Positions 1 to 12,150 of a stretch of DNA of 64,000 nucleotides are shown here, piece after piece (within the stretch, counting starts at the first letter, position 1; the number at the start of each line of letters is the position of its first letter). Under the pieces are notes generated by a model, which was not told the origin of the DNA, did no database searches, and saw only the letters and a list, made by a program, of their open reading frames with translations. Location: contig NZ_JARFJD010000006.1 of assembly GCF_029087225.1 (NCBI RefSeq), positions 1 to 64,000 of the forward strand, in the 5' to 3' direction. This DNA is from Limnobacter olei. Its GTDB lineage: Bacteria; Pseudomonadota; Gammaproteobacteria; Burkholderiales; Burkholderiaceae_B. The position numbers were made by a program, and so were the translations under genes.

Positions 1-41
1 ACCGAAATGCCAAGTTTTCGGGCAGCGGCGACCCTTCAAGT

Positions 42-2273
42 TCAGCCCCGCTCAAGCTTCGCCAAACTCAGCATCAGCCACTTCATGCCTTGGCGGCCAA
101 AGTTGATTTGAATTCTTTGGTCATCACCCTCGCCCTCATAAGCCACCACTACACCGCTACCAAACTTGGCATGATTCACACCCGTGCCGATATCGTAGGG
201 TCGCTTGGCGGCTTTGTTGCTATAACCCACGTTGAGCGTTTTATTTTGCCCCCACACTTTGGAATCGAGTGCATCCCAACCTTGGCTGGCAATGTGCGCG
301 CGTTTCGGCGTTAACCATTTCAACACCTCCTCTGGCAATTCGTCCAGAAAACGTGAGCGCAGGTGATATCGAATTTGCCCGTGCAACATGCGCTGCTGCG
401 CGTGGCTTAAAAACAGCTGTTCTCGTGCGCGGGTAATGGCCACATACATCAAGCGACGCTCTTCTTCCACAGCCTCTACGCTGGTGCCATCGCCACCCTC
501 CACGGAATTGCCGATACTGTTTTCGTGCGGGAATAGCCCTTCTTCAAGCCCGGTTACGAACACACACTTGAATTCAAGCCCTTTGGCCGAATGCGCTGTC
601 ATCAATTGAATGGCCTCTTGACCCGCTGCCGCAGCATTGTCACCGGCCTCGAGCGAAGCATGGGAAAGAAAATCAGCCAGCGGCGTAATCAACTTCTCCT
701 CATCCACCATGGTGGCTGCAGCATCTTGGTAATACCCTTCTGCAATCGCAAACGAAGCAGCCGCGTTCACCAATTCTTTCAAGTTTTCTACGCGGTCTTC
801 ACCATCCTTGTCCGCTTGAAAATGTGCCACCAAACCCGATTCATTGATCACCTTGTCGACCAAATCGGCAAGGCTCAAACCTCGGGTCTCGAACCGCATG
901 CGTTCGATCAAATCTGCAAATTTTTTCAAACCTGCTTGCGCCCTGCCTTCCATGCGATGAATAGCGCGGTAAAGCGAAGTACCCTGTGCTGTGGAAATGT
1001 CCTGAAGTTGCTCTACGCTGCGCGCACCAATTCCCCGTGCAGGAAAGTTCACCACACGTGAAAAAGAATTGTCGTCGTCGGCGTTGTCCATCAAACGCAA
1101 ATACGCCAGCGCATGCTTGATTTCTGCACGTTCAAAAAACCGCAAACCGCCATACACACGGTAAGGCATACCCGCATTGAACAAGGCTTGTTCTACAACG
1201 CGGGACTGGGCATTGGAGCGGTACAGAATTGCAATGTCCGACCGACCGTAGCCTTCTTCAAGCACCAGCTTTTTAATGCGGTCAATGATGAAAGCTGCTT
1301 CATCCTGGTCACTGGTGGCCTCATACACCCGAATTGCCTCACCTTCGCCAGCTTCGGTCCACAACTCTTTGCCCAAGCGAGCCTTGTTGTGCGCAATCAG
1401 CACGTTGGCGGCTTTCAGCACATTGCCCACCGAACGGTAGTTTTGCTCTAGTTTGATGCGATTTTGTACATTGAAATCATTTTCAAACTGCACCATATTG
1501 GCCACGCGCGCGCCGCGAAAAGCGTAAATGGACTGGTCATCGTCACCCACTGCGAAGATGCAACCTTGCGATCCAGCCAGGCGTTTCAACCAGTTGTATT
1601 GCAGGCTGTTGGTGTCTTGAAACTCATCCACCAAAATGTATTTAAAGCGAGCCTGATAGTGTTCCCGCAGCGCAGGGTTGGCACCCAACAACTCGAACGA
1701 ACGCAACAGCAGTTCAGCAAAATCAACTACACCCTCACGCTGGCACTGGGCCTCATAGGCCTCGTACAAGCGAACCATCATGCGGTGGTATTCATCGTAT
1801 GCCTCTACGTCTTTGGGGCGCAGGCCTTGGTCTTTGGCCGAGCCAATGAAATAGCTCAGTTGCTTGGGCGGGAATTTTTCTGCGTCGATACCCAACACCT
1901 TGTACATGCGCTTGATTGCCGACAACTGGTCTTGCATGTCCAGAATTTGAAAAGCCTGGGGCAAACCGGCTTCCTTCCAGTGTGCGCGCAACATTCGGTT
2001 GCACAAGCCGTGAAAAGTACCCACCCACATGCTGCGGGTGTTAATCGGCAGCATGGTTGAAATGCGGTGAAGCATTTCCTTGGCCGCCTTGTTGGTGAAG
2101 GTAACCGCCAACACCCCATTGGGGCCCACCTGCCCGGTTTGAATCAACCAGGCAATGCGCGCTGTCAGCACCTTGGTTTTGCCGCTGCCTGCCCCCGCCA
2201 GAATCAGTGCCGATTCACGGGGCAAGGTGACGGCTGCCAGTTGTTCAGGGTTCAGACTATCGAGTAAAGACAC
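42..2273 (-). CDS. uvrD: UvrD/PcrA-type superfamily 1A DNA helicase
   Basis: An ATP-driven 3'-5' DNA helicase expected to act in nucleotide excision and mismatch repair. The 743-residue protein has the SF1A motifs in order: Walker A GAGSGKT at about 27-33, DEFQDT (motif II) at 216-221, GDDDQSIYAFRG (motif III) at 243-254, QNYRS (motif IV) at 277-281, then the TAHSAKGLEF motif V and the YVAITRA motif VI. The C-terminus carries the HAKFGSGVV-type Tudor-like tail typical of UvrD/PcrA rather than Rep. The length fits the family. The gene is transcribed away from leuS; the 164-nt gap between the two starts must hold both promoters. UvrD against PcrA is a naming choice only. Confidence 0.93.
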   Translation of the reverse strand: MSLLDSLNPEQLAAVTLPRESALILAGAGSGKTKVLTARIAWLIQTGQVGPNGVLAVTFTNKAAKEMLHRISTMLPINTRSMWVGTFHGLCNRMLRAHWKEAGLPQAFQILDMQDQLSAIKRMYKVLGIDAEKFPPKQLSYFIGSAKDQGLRPKDVEAYDEYHRMMVRLYEAYEAQCQREGVVDFAELLLRSFELLGANPALREHYQARFKYILVDEFQDTNSLQYNWLKRLAGSQGCIFAVGDDDQSIYAFRGARVANMVQFENDFNVQNRIKLEQNYRSVGNVLKAANVLIAHNKARLGKELWTEAGEGEAIRVYEATSDQDEAAFIIDRIKKLVLEEGYGRSDIAILYRSNAQSRVVEQALFNAGMPYRVYGGLRFFERAEIKHALAYLRLMDNADDDNSFSRVVNFPARGIGARSVEQLQDISTAQGTSLYRAIHRMEGRAQAGLKKFADLIERMRFETRGLSLADLVDKVINESGLVAHFQADKDGEDRVENLKELVNAAASFAIAEGYYQDAAATMVDEEKLITPLADFLSHASLEAGDNAAAAGQEAIQLMTAHSAKGLEFKCVFVTGLEEGLFPHENSIGNSVEGGDGTSVEAVEEERRLMYVAITRAREQLFLSHAQQRMLHGQIRYHLRSRFLDELPEEVLKWLTPKRAHIASQGWDALDSKVWGQNKTLNVGYSNKAAKRPYDIGTGVNHAKFGSGVVVAYEGEGDDQRIQINFGRQGMKWLMLSLAKLERG

Positions 2274-2360
2274 GGCTTCTCACATCAAAAATGGGTTTTG
2301 CTGTTGATTTTAACAGTGATTGCCCCACCTGCCTTGCCCGTAAAAAACGAAAAAGCCCGA

Positions 2361-2366
2361 TATAAT
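2361..2366 (+). promoter_or_regulatory. Probable -10 element upstream of leuS
   Basis: A consensus TATAAT hexamer lies 71 nt before the leuS start codon. I find no convincing -35 box at 16-18 nt upstream, so the assignment rests on the -10 alone. Transcription would start near 2373 and give a leader of about 65 nt. Confidence 0.45.
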
Positions 2367-2368
2367 GA

Positions 2369-5083
<2,715 letters not shown>

Positions 5084-5111
5084 GATCGACCTCAACAACA
5101 AGCGAGTCTTT

Positions 5112-5621
5112 ATGAAACGTTTATTTCAAACCATTGCCCTGCTGGCAACAACGTTGGCACTGACAGCCTGCGGCTTTCAGTTGCGTGGCCAGTACAACTT
5201 CGACTTTGAAAAAATCGAGTTGCGCGGCATGGAGAATTCCGAAATGAACCGCAACATGGACTTGCAACTTCAAATTCTGAACCTGCAGGTAAACCCGCCT
5301 GAAGGTGCGCCCTTGAAATTAAATTTGATCAGCGAAACGCGCGACCGCAGTATTGTGACCTTCAGTGCCACAGGCCGTGCGCGCGAGGTTCGAATTACCT
5401 ATGAACTGCTCTACAGCGTGGTGGACAAAAACGGCGACTTCCTGATCGCCACCAGCCAACTGAGCCAACGCCGGGAACTCACCTACACCGACGATCAAAT
5501 TTTGGGCAAGGAAGCCGAAGAAAACCAGCTTTACACCGAAATGCAGCGCGACATCGCGCGCCAAATTACCGGGCGGCTAAGCGCCTTGCAATTGGGACCA
5601 AAAGGGCAAACAGCAAAGTGA
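5112..5621 (+). CDS. lptE: LPS-assembly lipoprotein LptE
   Basis: LptE plugs the LptD barrel and helps insert lipopolysaccharide into the outer leaflet of the outer membrane. The 169-residue protein starts with a lipoprotein signal peptide whose lipobox LTAC places the lipidated cysteine at residue 20, followed by GFQLRG, the usual LptE beginning. I chose the ATG at 5112 because it gives this signal peptide directly; an in-frame start further upstream would lie inside leuS and add a non-signal extension. The gene follows leuS by 28 nt and overlaps holA by 4 nt, so it is probably cotranscribed and translationally coupled to holA. Confidence 0.9.
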   Translation: MKRLFQTIALLATTLALTACGFQLRGQYNFDFEKIELRGMENSEMNRNMDLQLQILNLQVNPPEGAPLKLNLISETRDRSIVTFSATGRAREVRITYELLYSVVDKNGDFLIATSQLSQRRELTYTDDQILGKEAEENQLYTEMQRDIARQITGRLSALQLGPKGQTAK

Positions 5622-6658
5622 AACAGATTGCGCTTGACACTTGGCTGAACGATGGCGCAAACACCGCTTTGCCACAACTGCTGTGCGTATTCACCGATGA
5701 ACCGCTTTTTGCAACCCAAGCCGCCGACCTGTACCGCCAGCGACTGAAAAAACAAACCGATTACCAGCGCCAAATTGTGGAAGTAGATCGGCAATTTGAC
5801 CCGCAAGAATTTTTGTCGCTGTTTGCTGAAGCATCATTGTTTGGCGACGTGTCACTGGTTGATTTGCGGATTAATCAACCCAAACTCAGCAAGGAAGCCG
5901 CGGAGGCCTTGGCCAAAGCAGCCCAGTGGATCGCTGCAGGTGATACCGGGCATTACCTGCTGGTCAACGCTCCGAAGCTAAACAAAACCCAGGAAAAAAG
6001 TGCTGGTTTTGCAGAATTGCTGGCCAAAGGCACCGAGATTGCGTGCCGCCCAGTGGGCGCCGACACCCTACCCGGCTGGATAGCACAAGCCGCCAAACGC
6101 AAAGGCGTACAATTAAACCGTGAAACTTGTAGTTGGCTGGCCGAGAAAACCGAGGGTAACCTGCTGGTGGCGCATCAAACCATTGAAAAGCTGGCACTTG
6201 AACACCAAGGGGCCGTGGACATTGAACAGGTGCAAGGCATGGTTGCCAATTCGGCGCGTTTCAATGTGTTCGATTTGGGCGGCAGCCTGCTGGCCGGGGA
6301 CGCCAAACGAATTACCCGAATGATGGGAGGCTTGGAAGCCGAAGGGGAGGCCCCCACTTTGGTACTTTGGGCCTTGCAAGAGGAAATTCGTGCCATTCGC
6401 GACACACAGCAGGCCATGCGGCGTGGAATGTCTTTGTCGGATGCCTGCCGACAAAATAGAATTTGGGGACAAAGGCAAAACCACATTGCGGCCGCCCTGA
6501 AACGCCACAATCCTGGCAGCCTTCAAAAACTGACCGCTTGGTGTTATGCCGCTGAAAAAACCATCAAAGGCATGAAACAGGGCAACCCCTGGACCCTCTT
6601 TGAGATTATCGGCCTGGGTGTGGCGGGCATAGAACCGCCCGAATTGTGGACCAGTTGA
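5618..6658 (+). CDS. holA: DNA polymerase III delta subunit
   Basis: The delta subunit of the clamp loader opens the beta sliding clamp during chromosomal replication. The 346-residue protein has the usual size and architecture: an AAA-like N-terminal half without a working Walker A site, then an all-helical collar domain ending in the typical GMKQGNPW segment. The start is a GTG at 5618 overlapping the lptE stop codon (GTGA), which implies translational coupling. The leuS-lptE-holA order is itself strong support, since delta subunits diverge quickly in sequence. Confidence 0.9.
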   Translation: MKQIALDTWLNDGANTALPQLLCVFTDEPLFATQAADLYRQRLKKQTDYQRQIVEVDRQFDPQEFLSLFAEASLFGDVSLVDLRINQPKLSKEAAEALAKAAQWIAAGDTGHYLLVNAPKLNKTQEKSAGFAELLAKGTEIACRPVGADTLPGWIAQAAKRKGVQLNRETCSWLAEKTEGNLLVAHQTIEKLALEHQGAVDIEQVQGMVANSARFNVFDLGGSLLAGDAKRITRMMGGLEAEGEAPTLVLWALQEEIRAIRDTQQAMRRGMSLSDACRQNRIWGQRQNHIAAALKRHNPGSLQKLTAWCYAAEKTIKGMKQGNPWTLFEIIGLGVAGIEPPELWTS

Positions 6659-6694
6659 ATCAATCGTACCGAACGATAGTACAGAGTAAGCAAT

Positions 6695-7951
6695 ATGAGC
6701 ATTGAAGAACAAATTCTGGCCATTGGCAAAAAGGCCCGCGCAGCCGCTGTTTACATGGCCAAAGCCAACACGCACGCCAAGAATGCAGCGCTGCTTGAAA
6801 CAGCCAGGCTGATTCGCGCCAACAAGGCTGCGCTAACCCAAGCCAATCAAGCCGACATGGCACAAGCCCAGGCAAATGGCTTGGACGCAGCATTGCTTGA
6901 TCGCCTTGCATTAAGCGACAAGGCCATTGAAACCATGGCAGAAGGCTTGGAGCAAATTGCCCAGTTGCCTGACCCCATCGGTGAAATGACTGACTTTAAA
7001 AACCGCCCATCAGGCATTCAGGTGGGTAAAATGCGCGTGCCCTTGGGCGTCATCGGTATTATTTATGAAAGCCGCCCGAATGTTACGGTAGACGCCGCTG
7101 GCCTTTGCATAAAATCGGGCAATGCCACCATTTTGCGTGGCGGCTCCGAGGCGTTCCGTTGCAACCAGGCCTTGGCTGCAATCGTTGCACAAGGTTTGGA
7201 GGCAGCAGGCTTGCCCGCTGATGCCGTTCAAGTGATCGACACCACGGACCGCGCAGCAGTGGGCACATTGATTACCATGACTGAATATGTTGATGTGATT
7301 GTGCCTCGAGGTGGCAAAGGCTTGATTGAGCGGATTTCCCGCGATGCGAAGGTGCCTGTGATCAAGCACCTGGATGGCATTTGCCATGTTTTCATTGATG
7401 AGTCTGCAAACCTTAGCCATGCGGCCAACATTGCCGAGAATGCGAAAACCCACCGGTATGGCACCTGCAACACCATGGAAACTTTGCTGGTTCACGCCCA
7501 TGTGGCCAAGCCCGCCTTGGCGGAACTTGCGCAGCGTTACGCAGCCAAAGGCGTCGAACTTCGCGGCTGCAAACGAACCATGGCGCTGTTACCCAGTGTA
7601 AAAGCGGCCACCGAGGAAGACTGGAGCACTGAATACCTCGCACCAATTTTGTCAATCAAAGTGGTCGACAGTCTTGACGAGGCCATCGCCCACATCAACC
7701 AATACGGCTCGCACCACACCGACTGCATCGTGACGGAAAACCACAGTCACGCCATGCGCTTTATTCGGGAAGTGGATTCCGCCTCTGTGATGGTCAATGC
7801 ATCAACCCGTTTTGCTGACGGATTTGAATATGGCTTGGGTGCCGAAATCGGCATTTCCACCGATAAAATTCATGCGCGTGGCCCGGTCGGCCTTGAGGGC
7901 CTGACCAGCCAAAAGTACGTGGTGTTTGGCCACGGCGAAACAAGAAACTGA
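6695..7951 (+). CDS. proA: Glutamate-5-semialdehyde dehydrogenase (gamma-glutamyl phosphate reductase)
   Basis: Second step of proline synthesis: NADPH-dependent reduction of gamma-glutamyl phosphate to glutamate-5-semialdehyde in the cytoplasm. The 418 residues match the family length. The protein is an aldehyde dehydrogenase-fold enzyme with the nucleophilic cysteine in [10 protein letters not shown] (Cys258), the conserved [15 protein letters not shown] segment, and a C-terminus ending in GLTSQKYV. It lies 36 nt after holA. proB is not in this window. proC, the last enzyme of the pathway, is 4 kb away at 12151. Confidence 0.97.
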   Translation: MSIEEQILAIGKKARAAAVYMAKANTHAKNAALLETARLIRANKAALTQANQADMAQAQANGLDAALLDRLALSDKAIETMAEGLEQIAQLPDPIGEMTDFKNRPSGIQVGKMRVPLGVIGIIYESRPNVTVDAAGLCIKSGNATILRGGSEAFRCNQALAAIVAQGLEAAGLPADAVQVIDTTDRAAVGTLITMTEYVDVIVPRGGKGLIERISRDAKVPVIKHLDGICHVFIDESANLSHAANIAENAKTHRYGTCNTMETLLVHAHVAKPALAELAQRYAAKGVELRGCKRTMALLPSVKAATEEDWSTEYLAPILSIKVVDSLDEAIAHINQYGSHHTDCIVTENHSHAMRFIREVDSASVMVNASTRFADGFEYGLGAEIGISTDKIHARGPVGLEGLTSQKYVVFGHGETRN

Positions 7952-7978
7952 TTGATTCAAAACCAACTGGAGCAGTAC

Positions 7979-8410
7979 ATGGACGGTTACCTGTGGGTGA
8001 AAGCCTTTCACATTTTGTTTGTCGCTTCCTGGTTTGCGGGTTTGTTTTACCTGCCCAGAATTTTTGTAAACCTGGCCATGGAAACGGAGCCAGCCGCCAC
8101 AGCGCGCTTGCTGCAAATGGCGAAAAAACTTTACAAATTCATGACCCTTCTGGCCATTCCTGCCTTGTTGCTGGGTTTTGCGCTGGTGGGGGTATATCAA
8201 ATTGGTGTGGGTGGGCAAAGTGGCTGGCTACATGCAAAAATTTTCGTTGTTTTCGCCATTGCCGGTTACCACTACAGCTGCGGTCGCATTCTGCGCAAAT
8301 TTGAAGCAGGCCAAAACACACGCAGTCACACTTACTTCCGGTGGTTCAATGAGGTGCCCGTGGTACTCATGACCATCGCCATCATCTTGGTGGTAGTCAA
8401 ACCTTTCTAA
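7979..8410 (+). CDS. hemJ: HemJ/CopD-like membrane protein (putative protoporphyrinogen oxidase)
   Basis: A 143-residue protein with four predicted membrane helices. It resembles the UPF0093/HemJ family, which oxidises protoporphyrinogen IX to protoporphyrin IX in many bacteria. The family signature is the first helix, KAFHILFVASWFAGLFYLPR, with a conserved histidine, followed by later histidine-containing segments (WLHAKIF, AGYHYSCG). I chose ATG 7979 because a GGAG ribosome-binding site lies 6 nt before it. A TTG at 7952, directly after the proA stop, would add nine residues and has no better signal. Databases may label it CopD family. The enzymatic role is inferred from family membership. 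Confidence 0.75.
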   Translation: MDGYLWVKAFHILFVASWFAGLFYLPRIFVNLAMETEPAATARLLQMAKKLYKFMTLLAIPALLLGFALVGVYQIGVGGQSGWLHAKIFVVFAIAGYHYSCGRILRKFEAGQNTRSHTYFRWFNEVPVVLMTIAIILVVVKPF

Positions 8411-8427
8411 TTTTTTAAAAGTAATTC

Positions 8428-9789
8428 ATGCCCTATTCAAGCCCCAATCATTCCAAGCCGAATAACGCCGGCAAACCCGCCGGTCAGCAACACAACTCGA
8501 CCAAGCAGAGTGTGTTCAACTGTTTTGCAAGCTGCCCGCGTGGCCTGGAAGAAATTCTGGTGGCTGAACTGGAAACCATGGGTGCTCAAAAAACCCGTGC
8601 AGTAACCGGTGGCTGTACATTCGAAGCCAGCTGGCGCCAAGCCACCCGCATGACCTACTGGACCCGTTTTGCAGGCCGCATTGGGCTTGAATTAGCGAGG
8701 GGAGAATGCAGCAATGAAGAACAGTTCTACAATATCGCCAAGTCGGTTGACTGGTACAACTGGTTCAAGCTGTCTAACACTTTCCGGGTTGACCTGAATA
8801 ATCTGGGAGCCGACATTCAAAGCGTTCGCTTCACACAGCTTCGCCTGAAAGACGCCGTATGCGATTCATTCCTTGAGCGTTTCGACGAACGCCCGAACGT
8901 CAGTGTTGAAGCACCGGATGTACGAATTTTCGCAGCCATCAGTCCTACTGAAGCCATGGTGTACATTGACTTGGCTGGTGAAAACCTGTTCAAGCGGGGT
9001 TGGCGCGAAGAAGCGGGTGTGGCGCCACTGAAAGAGAACCTGGCTGCTGGCCTGTGGCACATTGCACGCCACAGCGAAGCAGGCAAAAATGCCGATGTGT
9101 TTCTCGACCCATTTTGCGGCAGCGGTACGCTGGTCATCGAATCACTTTCGCAGCTGTGCGATCGTGCCCCTGGCCTGGAGCGCCCATTCGCTTTTGAGAA
9201 CCTGAAACCCTTCACCCCCGAGTGGGGCAAAGAACTTCAAGAAGATGCCAACCGGCGCTTCAATGCTGGTCTGGACAAGGCGCTTACCTCACCCTACTTC
9301 CACTGGTATGCCAGCGACATCACTGAACTTCTGGTCGACATTGCTCAAGAAAATTTGGTGCGTGCCGGCTTCGAAGAACTTCTTGATGCTGGTATTGTGC
9401 AGTTTGCGCAGCGCGATGCACTCACTGTTGAGCCACCTTCACCCACTGGCATTGTGTTCAGCAACCCACCTTATGGCGAGCGCGTGCGCGCCAAGGGTGC
9501 AGATGTACCTGAAGACGAAGCCTACGAACGATTGTTCAAAGCCTACGGTGACCATCTGAAAATGAATTTTTCAGGCTGGACGGCCTTTTTGTTTTCAGGC
9601 GACCTGGAAATCAAGAAAACCTTGGGATTAAGCCCCAAACGCAAACGCCCACTGTTCAATGGCCCCATTGAATGCCGGCTGTTTGAAATTCCGTTGACCC
9701 GCGGTGTATATCGACCAAGGGCCAACGGTGAACTCTCTGCTGATCCAATTACGGAAAAATCCGAAGGCGGTAACGGCACAGAAGACTGA
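8428..9789 (+). CDS. rlmL: THUMP-domain RNA guanine-N2 methyltransferase, RlmL-like
   Basis: Probably methylates guanine N2 in 23S rRNA (G2445 in the E. coli enzyme) using S-adenosylmethionine. The 453-residue protein has a basic, Asn/Lys-rich N-terminus, a THUMP domain at roughly residues 60-165, and a Rossmann methyltransferase domain. Motif I DPFCGSGT begins at 227 and the catalytic motif IV NPPYGER at about 345. It corresponds only to the N-terminal half of E. coli RlmKL; the RlmK half is absent, as is usual outside the gamma group. It follows the HemJ-like gene by 17 nt and converges on the peroxidase gene 12 nt downstream. Confidence 0.85.
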   Translation: MPYSSPNHSKPNNAGKPAGQQHNSTKQSVFNCFASCPRGLEEILVAELETMGAQKTRAVTGGCTFEASWRQATRMTYWTRFAGRIGLELARGECSNEEQFYNIAKSVDWYNWFKLSNTFRVDLNNLGADIQSVRFTQLRLKDAVCDSFLERFDERPNVSVEAPDVRIFAAISPTEAMVYIDLAGENLFKRGWREEAGVAPLKENLAAGLWHIARHSEAGKNADVFLDPFCGSGTLVIESLSQLCDRAPGLERPFAFENLKPFTPEWGKELQEDANRRFNAGLDKALTSPYFHWYASDITELLVDIAQENLVRAGFEELLDAGIVQFAQRDALTVEPPSPTGIVFSNPPYGERVRAKGADVPEDEAYERLFKAYGDHLKMNFSGWTAFLFSGDLEIKKTLGLSPKRKRPLFNGPIECRLFEIPLTRGVYRPRANGELSADPITEKSEGGNGTED

Positions 9790-9801
9790 ATAAGGCTGAA
9801 A

Positions 9802-10290
9802 TTACTCTGCCAACAACTTGGCAATATCAGCTTTTAAATCTGCTGGCTTGGTGGTGGGGGCGTAGCGGTCATACACCTCACCATTTTTGCGAACCAAAAA
9901 CTTGGTGAAATTCCACTTGATGGCCTCGGTGCCTAAAATGCCCTTGGCTTGCGAAGTCAGGTATTTGAACAATGGGTGGGCATCGCTGCCTTTTACATCC
10001 ACCTTCTCTGCCATCAAAAAATCAACGCCGTAATTCTTCTGGCAAAAGCTGGCAATTACCTCTTCAGTACCCGGTTCCTGGCCCCCAAACTGATTGCAGG
10101 GAAAACCGATAATCACCAAGCCCTTCTGGCCCAATTCTTTGTGCAGTTCCTGCAAACCTTCGTACTGCGGCGTGAAACCACACTTGCTGGCCGTGTTCAC
10201 AATCAACAGAACCTTGCCTTGAAAATCCGCGAGGCTCAGCGGCTTACCGTCGAGGGTTTTGCTTGAAAACTCGTACACATTGCTTGCCAT
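9802..10290 (-). CDS. Glutathione peroxidase-family thiol peroxidase
   Basis: Reduces hydrogen peroxide or organic hydroperoxides, probably with thioredoxin or glutathione, in the cytoplasm. The 162-residue protein has the peroxidatic cysteine in NTASKCGFT (Cys37), the active-site glutamine region FPCNQFGGQEPG, a further cysteine (Cys87) that could act as the resolving residue, and the WNFTKFLV tryptophan motif. Cysteine rather than selenocysteine occupies the active site. There is no signal peptide. A GAGAGG ribosome-binding site precedes the ATG. It is transcribed towards rlmL. The physiological electron donor cannot be read from sequence. Confidence 0.93.
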   Translation of the reverse strand: MASNVYEFSSKTLDGKPLSLADFQGKVLLIVNTASKCGFTPQYEGLQELHKELGQKGLVIIGFPCNQFGGQEPGTEEVIASFCQKNYGVDFLMAEKVDVKGSDAHPLFKYLTSQAKGILGTEAIKWNFTKFLVRKNGEVYDRYAPTTKPADLKADIAKLLAE

Positions 10291-10347
10291 GGGAATTGCC
10301 TCTCAAGGGTTTGTTGAAAAGCAAGTTTACCTGCAAACCCAAATCGC

Positions 10348-11382
10348 TCAAGCCTGGTTCGAGCCCGAAATTACACTCATCGCCACTTCTCGAGTAATCC
10401 TTCCAGTCATCAAAAGCCGTTGCACCGCCTGCTCCATGGTCTGCATGCCATGCTGCGAACCCGTTTGAATCGACGACAGCATTTGCGCCACCTTGCCTTC
10501 ACGAATCAAATTTCGAATCGGCGGCGTGGCCATCATGATTTCATGCGCAGCAACTCGCCCGCCCCCCTGCTTTTTCAGCAGGGTTTGACAAATTACGGCA
10601 CGCAGCGATTCCGACAACATGGCGCGCACCATGCTTTTGTCAGCCGATGGAAATGCATCAATAATACGGTCGATGGTTTTGGGTGCGGAGGAAGTGTGCA
10701 AGGTGGCAAACACCAGGTGCCCGGTCTCAGCTGCGGTCAAGGCCAGTTGAATCGTTTCCAGGTCGCGCATTTCGCCAACCAGAATTACATCCGGGTCCTC
10801 TCGCAAGGCAGAGCGCAAAGCTGCACCAAATGAATGGGTGTGCTCACCCAACTCGCGTTGGTTAATCACACAGTTCATCGGTGTGTGCGTAAATTCAATC
10901 GGGTCCTCAATGGTCAGAATATGCGCCTTCTGGTTGCGGTTTACATCATCCACCATCGCTGCCAAGGTGGTACTTTTGCCCGAGCCGGTGGGACCGGTAA
11001 CCAGTACCAGACCATTGGGCTCACGCGCAATTTGACGAAACACGGCAGGTGCCTCCAGTTCCTCTAGCGTTTTTACTCGGCTAGGTACAACCCGAAATGC
11101 CGCCGATGCCCCCCTGCTTTGCATGAATGCATTCACACGAAAACGCGACAAACCATCCACCGAAAAACTGTAATCACATTCATGCGACTGTTCCCAGCCT
11201 TGCCATTGCGCTTCTGTCATCGACCCTTGAATCAATCGATAAATTTCGCGGTGCCCCAACACCGACTCACTCAGTTTGCGCATTTCACCGTTTACGCGGA
11301 TCATCGGGGGCATGTCTGCCGACAAATGCAAATCCGATGCATGTTCCTCCACGGCCCAAGTCAACAATTCGGTCAGTGTCAT
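10348..11382 (-). CDS. pilT: Type IV pilus retraction ATPase PilT
   Basis: Hexameric ATPase that powers type IV pilus retraction and twitching motility, bound to the inner-membrane pilus base. The chosen start gives 344 residues, the standard PilT length. The protein shows Walker A GPTGSGKST, the Asp box, Walker B (DVILVGEMRD) with a following His box (ATLHTSSA), and the C-terminal NLIREGKVAQM retraction motif. I chose ATG 11382 because AAAAGGAG lies just upstream; the frame stays open a further 381 nt, but that part crosses yggS on the other strand and lacks PilT features. pilT-yggS-proC in divergent order is common in proteobacteria. No pilU is seen here. Confidence 0.96.
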   Translation of the reverse strand: MTLTELLTWAVEEHASDLHLSADMPPMIRVNGEMRKLSESVLGHREIYRLIQGSMTEAQWQGWEQSHECDYSFSVDGLSRFRVNAFMQSRGASAAFRVVPSRVKTLEELEAPAVFRQIAREPNGLVLVTGPTGSGKSTTLAAMVDDVNRNQKAHILTIEDPIEFTHTPMNCVINQRELGEHTHSFGAALRSALREDPDVILVGEMRDLETIQLALTAAETGHLVFATLHTSSAPKTIDRIIDAFPSADKSMVRAMLSESLRAVICQTLLKKQGGGRVAAHEIMMATPPIRNLIREGKVAQMLSSIQTGSQHGMQTMEQAVQRLLMTGRITREVAMSVISGSNQA

Positions 11383-11421
11383 GTGGCTATAATCTCCTTT
11401 TAAGCATTGAATTGATGCACC

Positions 11422-12135
11422 ATGAACCGAGCCAAACAACTGGCTGACATTCAAAGCCGAATTGAAAACGCATGCAGCAAAGCAGGTCGACCCAGGTCGA
11501 CAGTTAAATTGCTGGCGGTCAGTAAAACTTTTCCCTTGAGCGACATACTTGAGTTTTACAGCTGTGGGCAAATAGCCTTTGGTGAAAATTACCTGCAGGA
11601 AGCGCTGGATAAAATCACCCAGCTGGCTGATCACCCCAATGCGCAAACAACCAGCGCCAACATTGAATGGCATTTCATCGGGCCCATACAAAGCAACAAA
11701 ACAAAAGCAATCGCAGAAAACTTCTCCTGGGTGCACAGCGTTGACCGCTTGAAAATTGCGCAACGTTTGTCAGATCAGCGCCCAGAAAACCTTGCACCCT
11801 TGAATGTACTGGTACAAATCAATACCTCGGGTGAAGACAGCAAATCCGGCGTCAGTCCTGAACAGGCCATTGACTTGTGCCATCAAATTCATGGCATGAA
11901 AAACATAGCGCTGCGCGGCCTCATGACCATTCCCAGCAATACAGACAACACCGATCAATTGAAATCTGAATTTTTAAAGTGCAAGTCGGTTTTCGATTCG
12001 CTCAATTCAAACGGCCTGAGCATGGACACACTTTCCATGGGCATGTCCGCAGACCTTGAATTGGCGATTGAATGCGGCTCAAGCTGCGTGCGCGTGGGTT
12101 CAGCCCTGTTTGGTGCACGCGACTATTCAAAATAA
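11422..12135 (+). CDS. yggS: YggS-family pyridoxal phosphate homeostasis protein
   Basis: A PLP-binding protein of the YggS/PLPBP family that buffers pyridoxal phosphate and affects amino-acid pools; no enzymatic reaction is established for the family. The 237-residue single-domain TIM-barrel protein has the PLP lysine in LLAVSKTF (Lys35), the FGENYLQEA motif, WHFIGPIQSNK, and the C-terminal MGMSADLELAI and RVGSALFG phosphate-binding segments. It is divergent from pilT, with only 39 nt between the starts, and 15 nt ahead of proC. That pairing is conserved widely. Confidence 0.95.
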   Translation: MNRAKQLADIQSRIENACSKAGRPRSTVKLLAVSKTFPLSDILEFYSCGQIAFGENYLQEALDKITQLADHPNAQTTSANIEWHFIGPIQSNKTKAIAENFSWVHSVDRLKIAQRLSDQRPENLAPLNVLVQINTSGEDSKSGVSPEQAIDLCHQIHGMKNIALRGLMTIPSNTDNTDQLKSEFLKCKSVFDSLNSNGLSMDTLSMGMSADLELAIECGSSCVRVGSALFGARDYSK

Positions 12136-12150
12136 ACACACGGAATCACG

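Noticed and set aside
6113-6775. 220-residue open frame antisense to holA
   Set aside because: Mirror of a real gene; no motif, and it crosses the holA-proA junction.
11383-11763. N-terminal extension of pilT by 127 residues
   Set aside because: The extension crosses the yggS gene, is cysteine-rich and unlike PilT, and the ATG at 11382 has a strong AAAAGGAG site.
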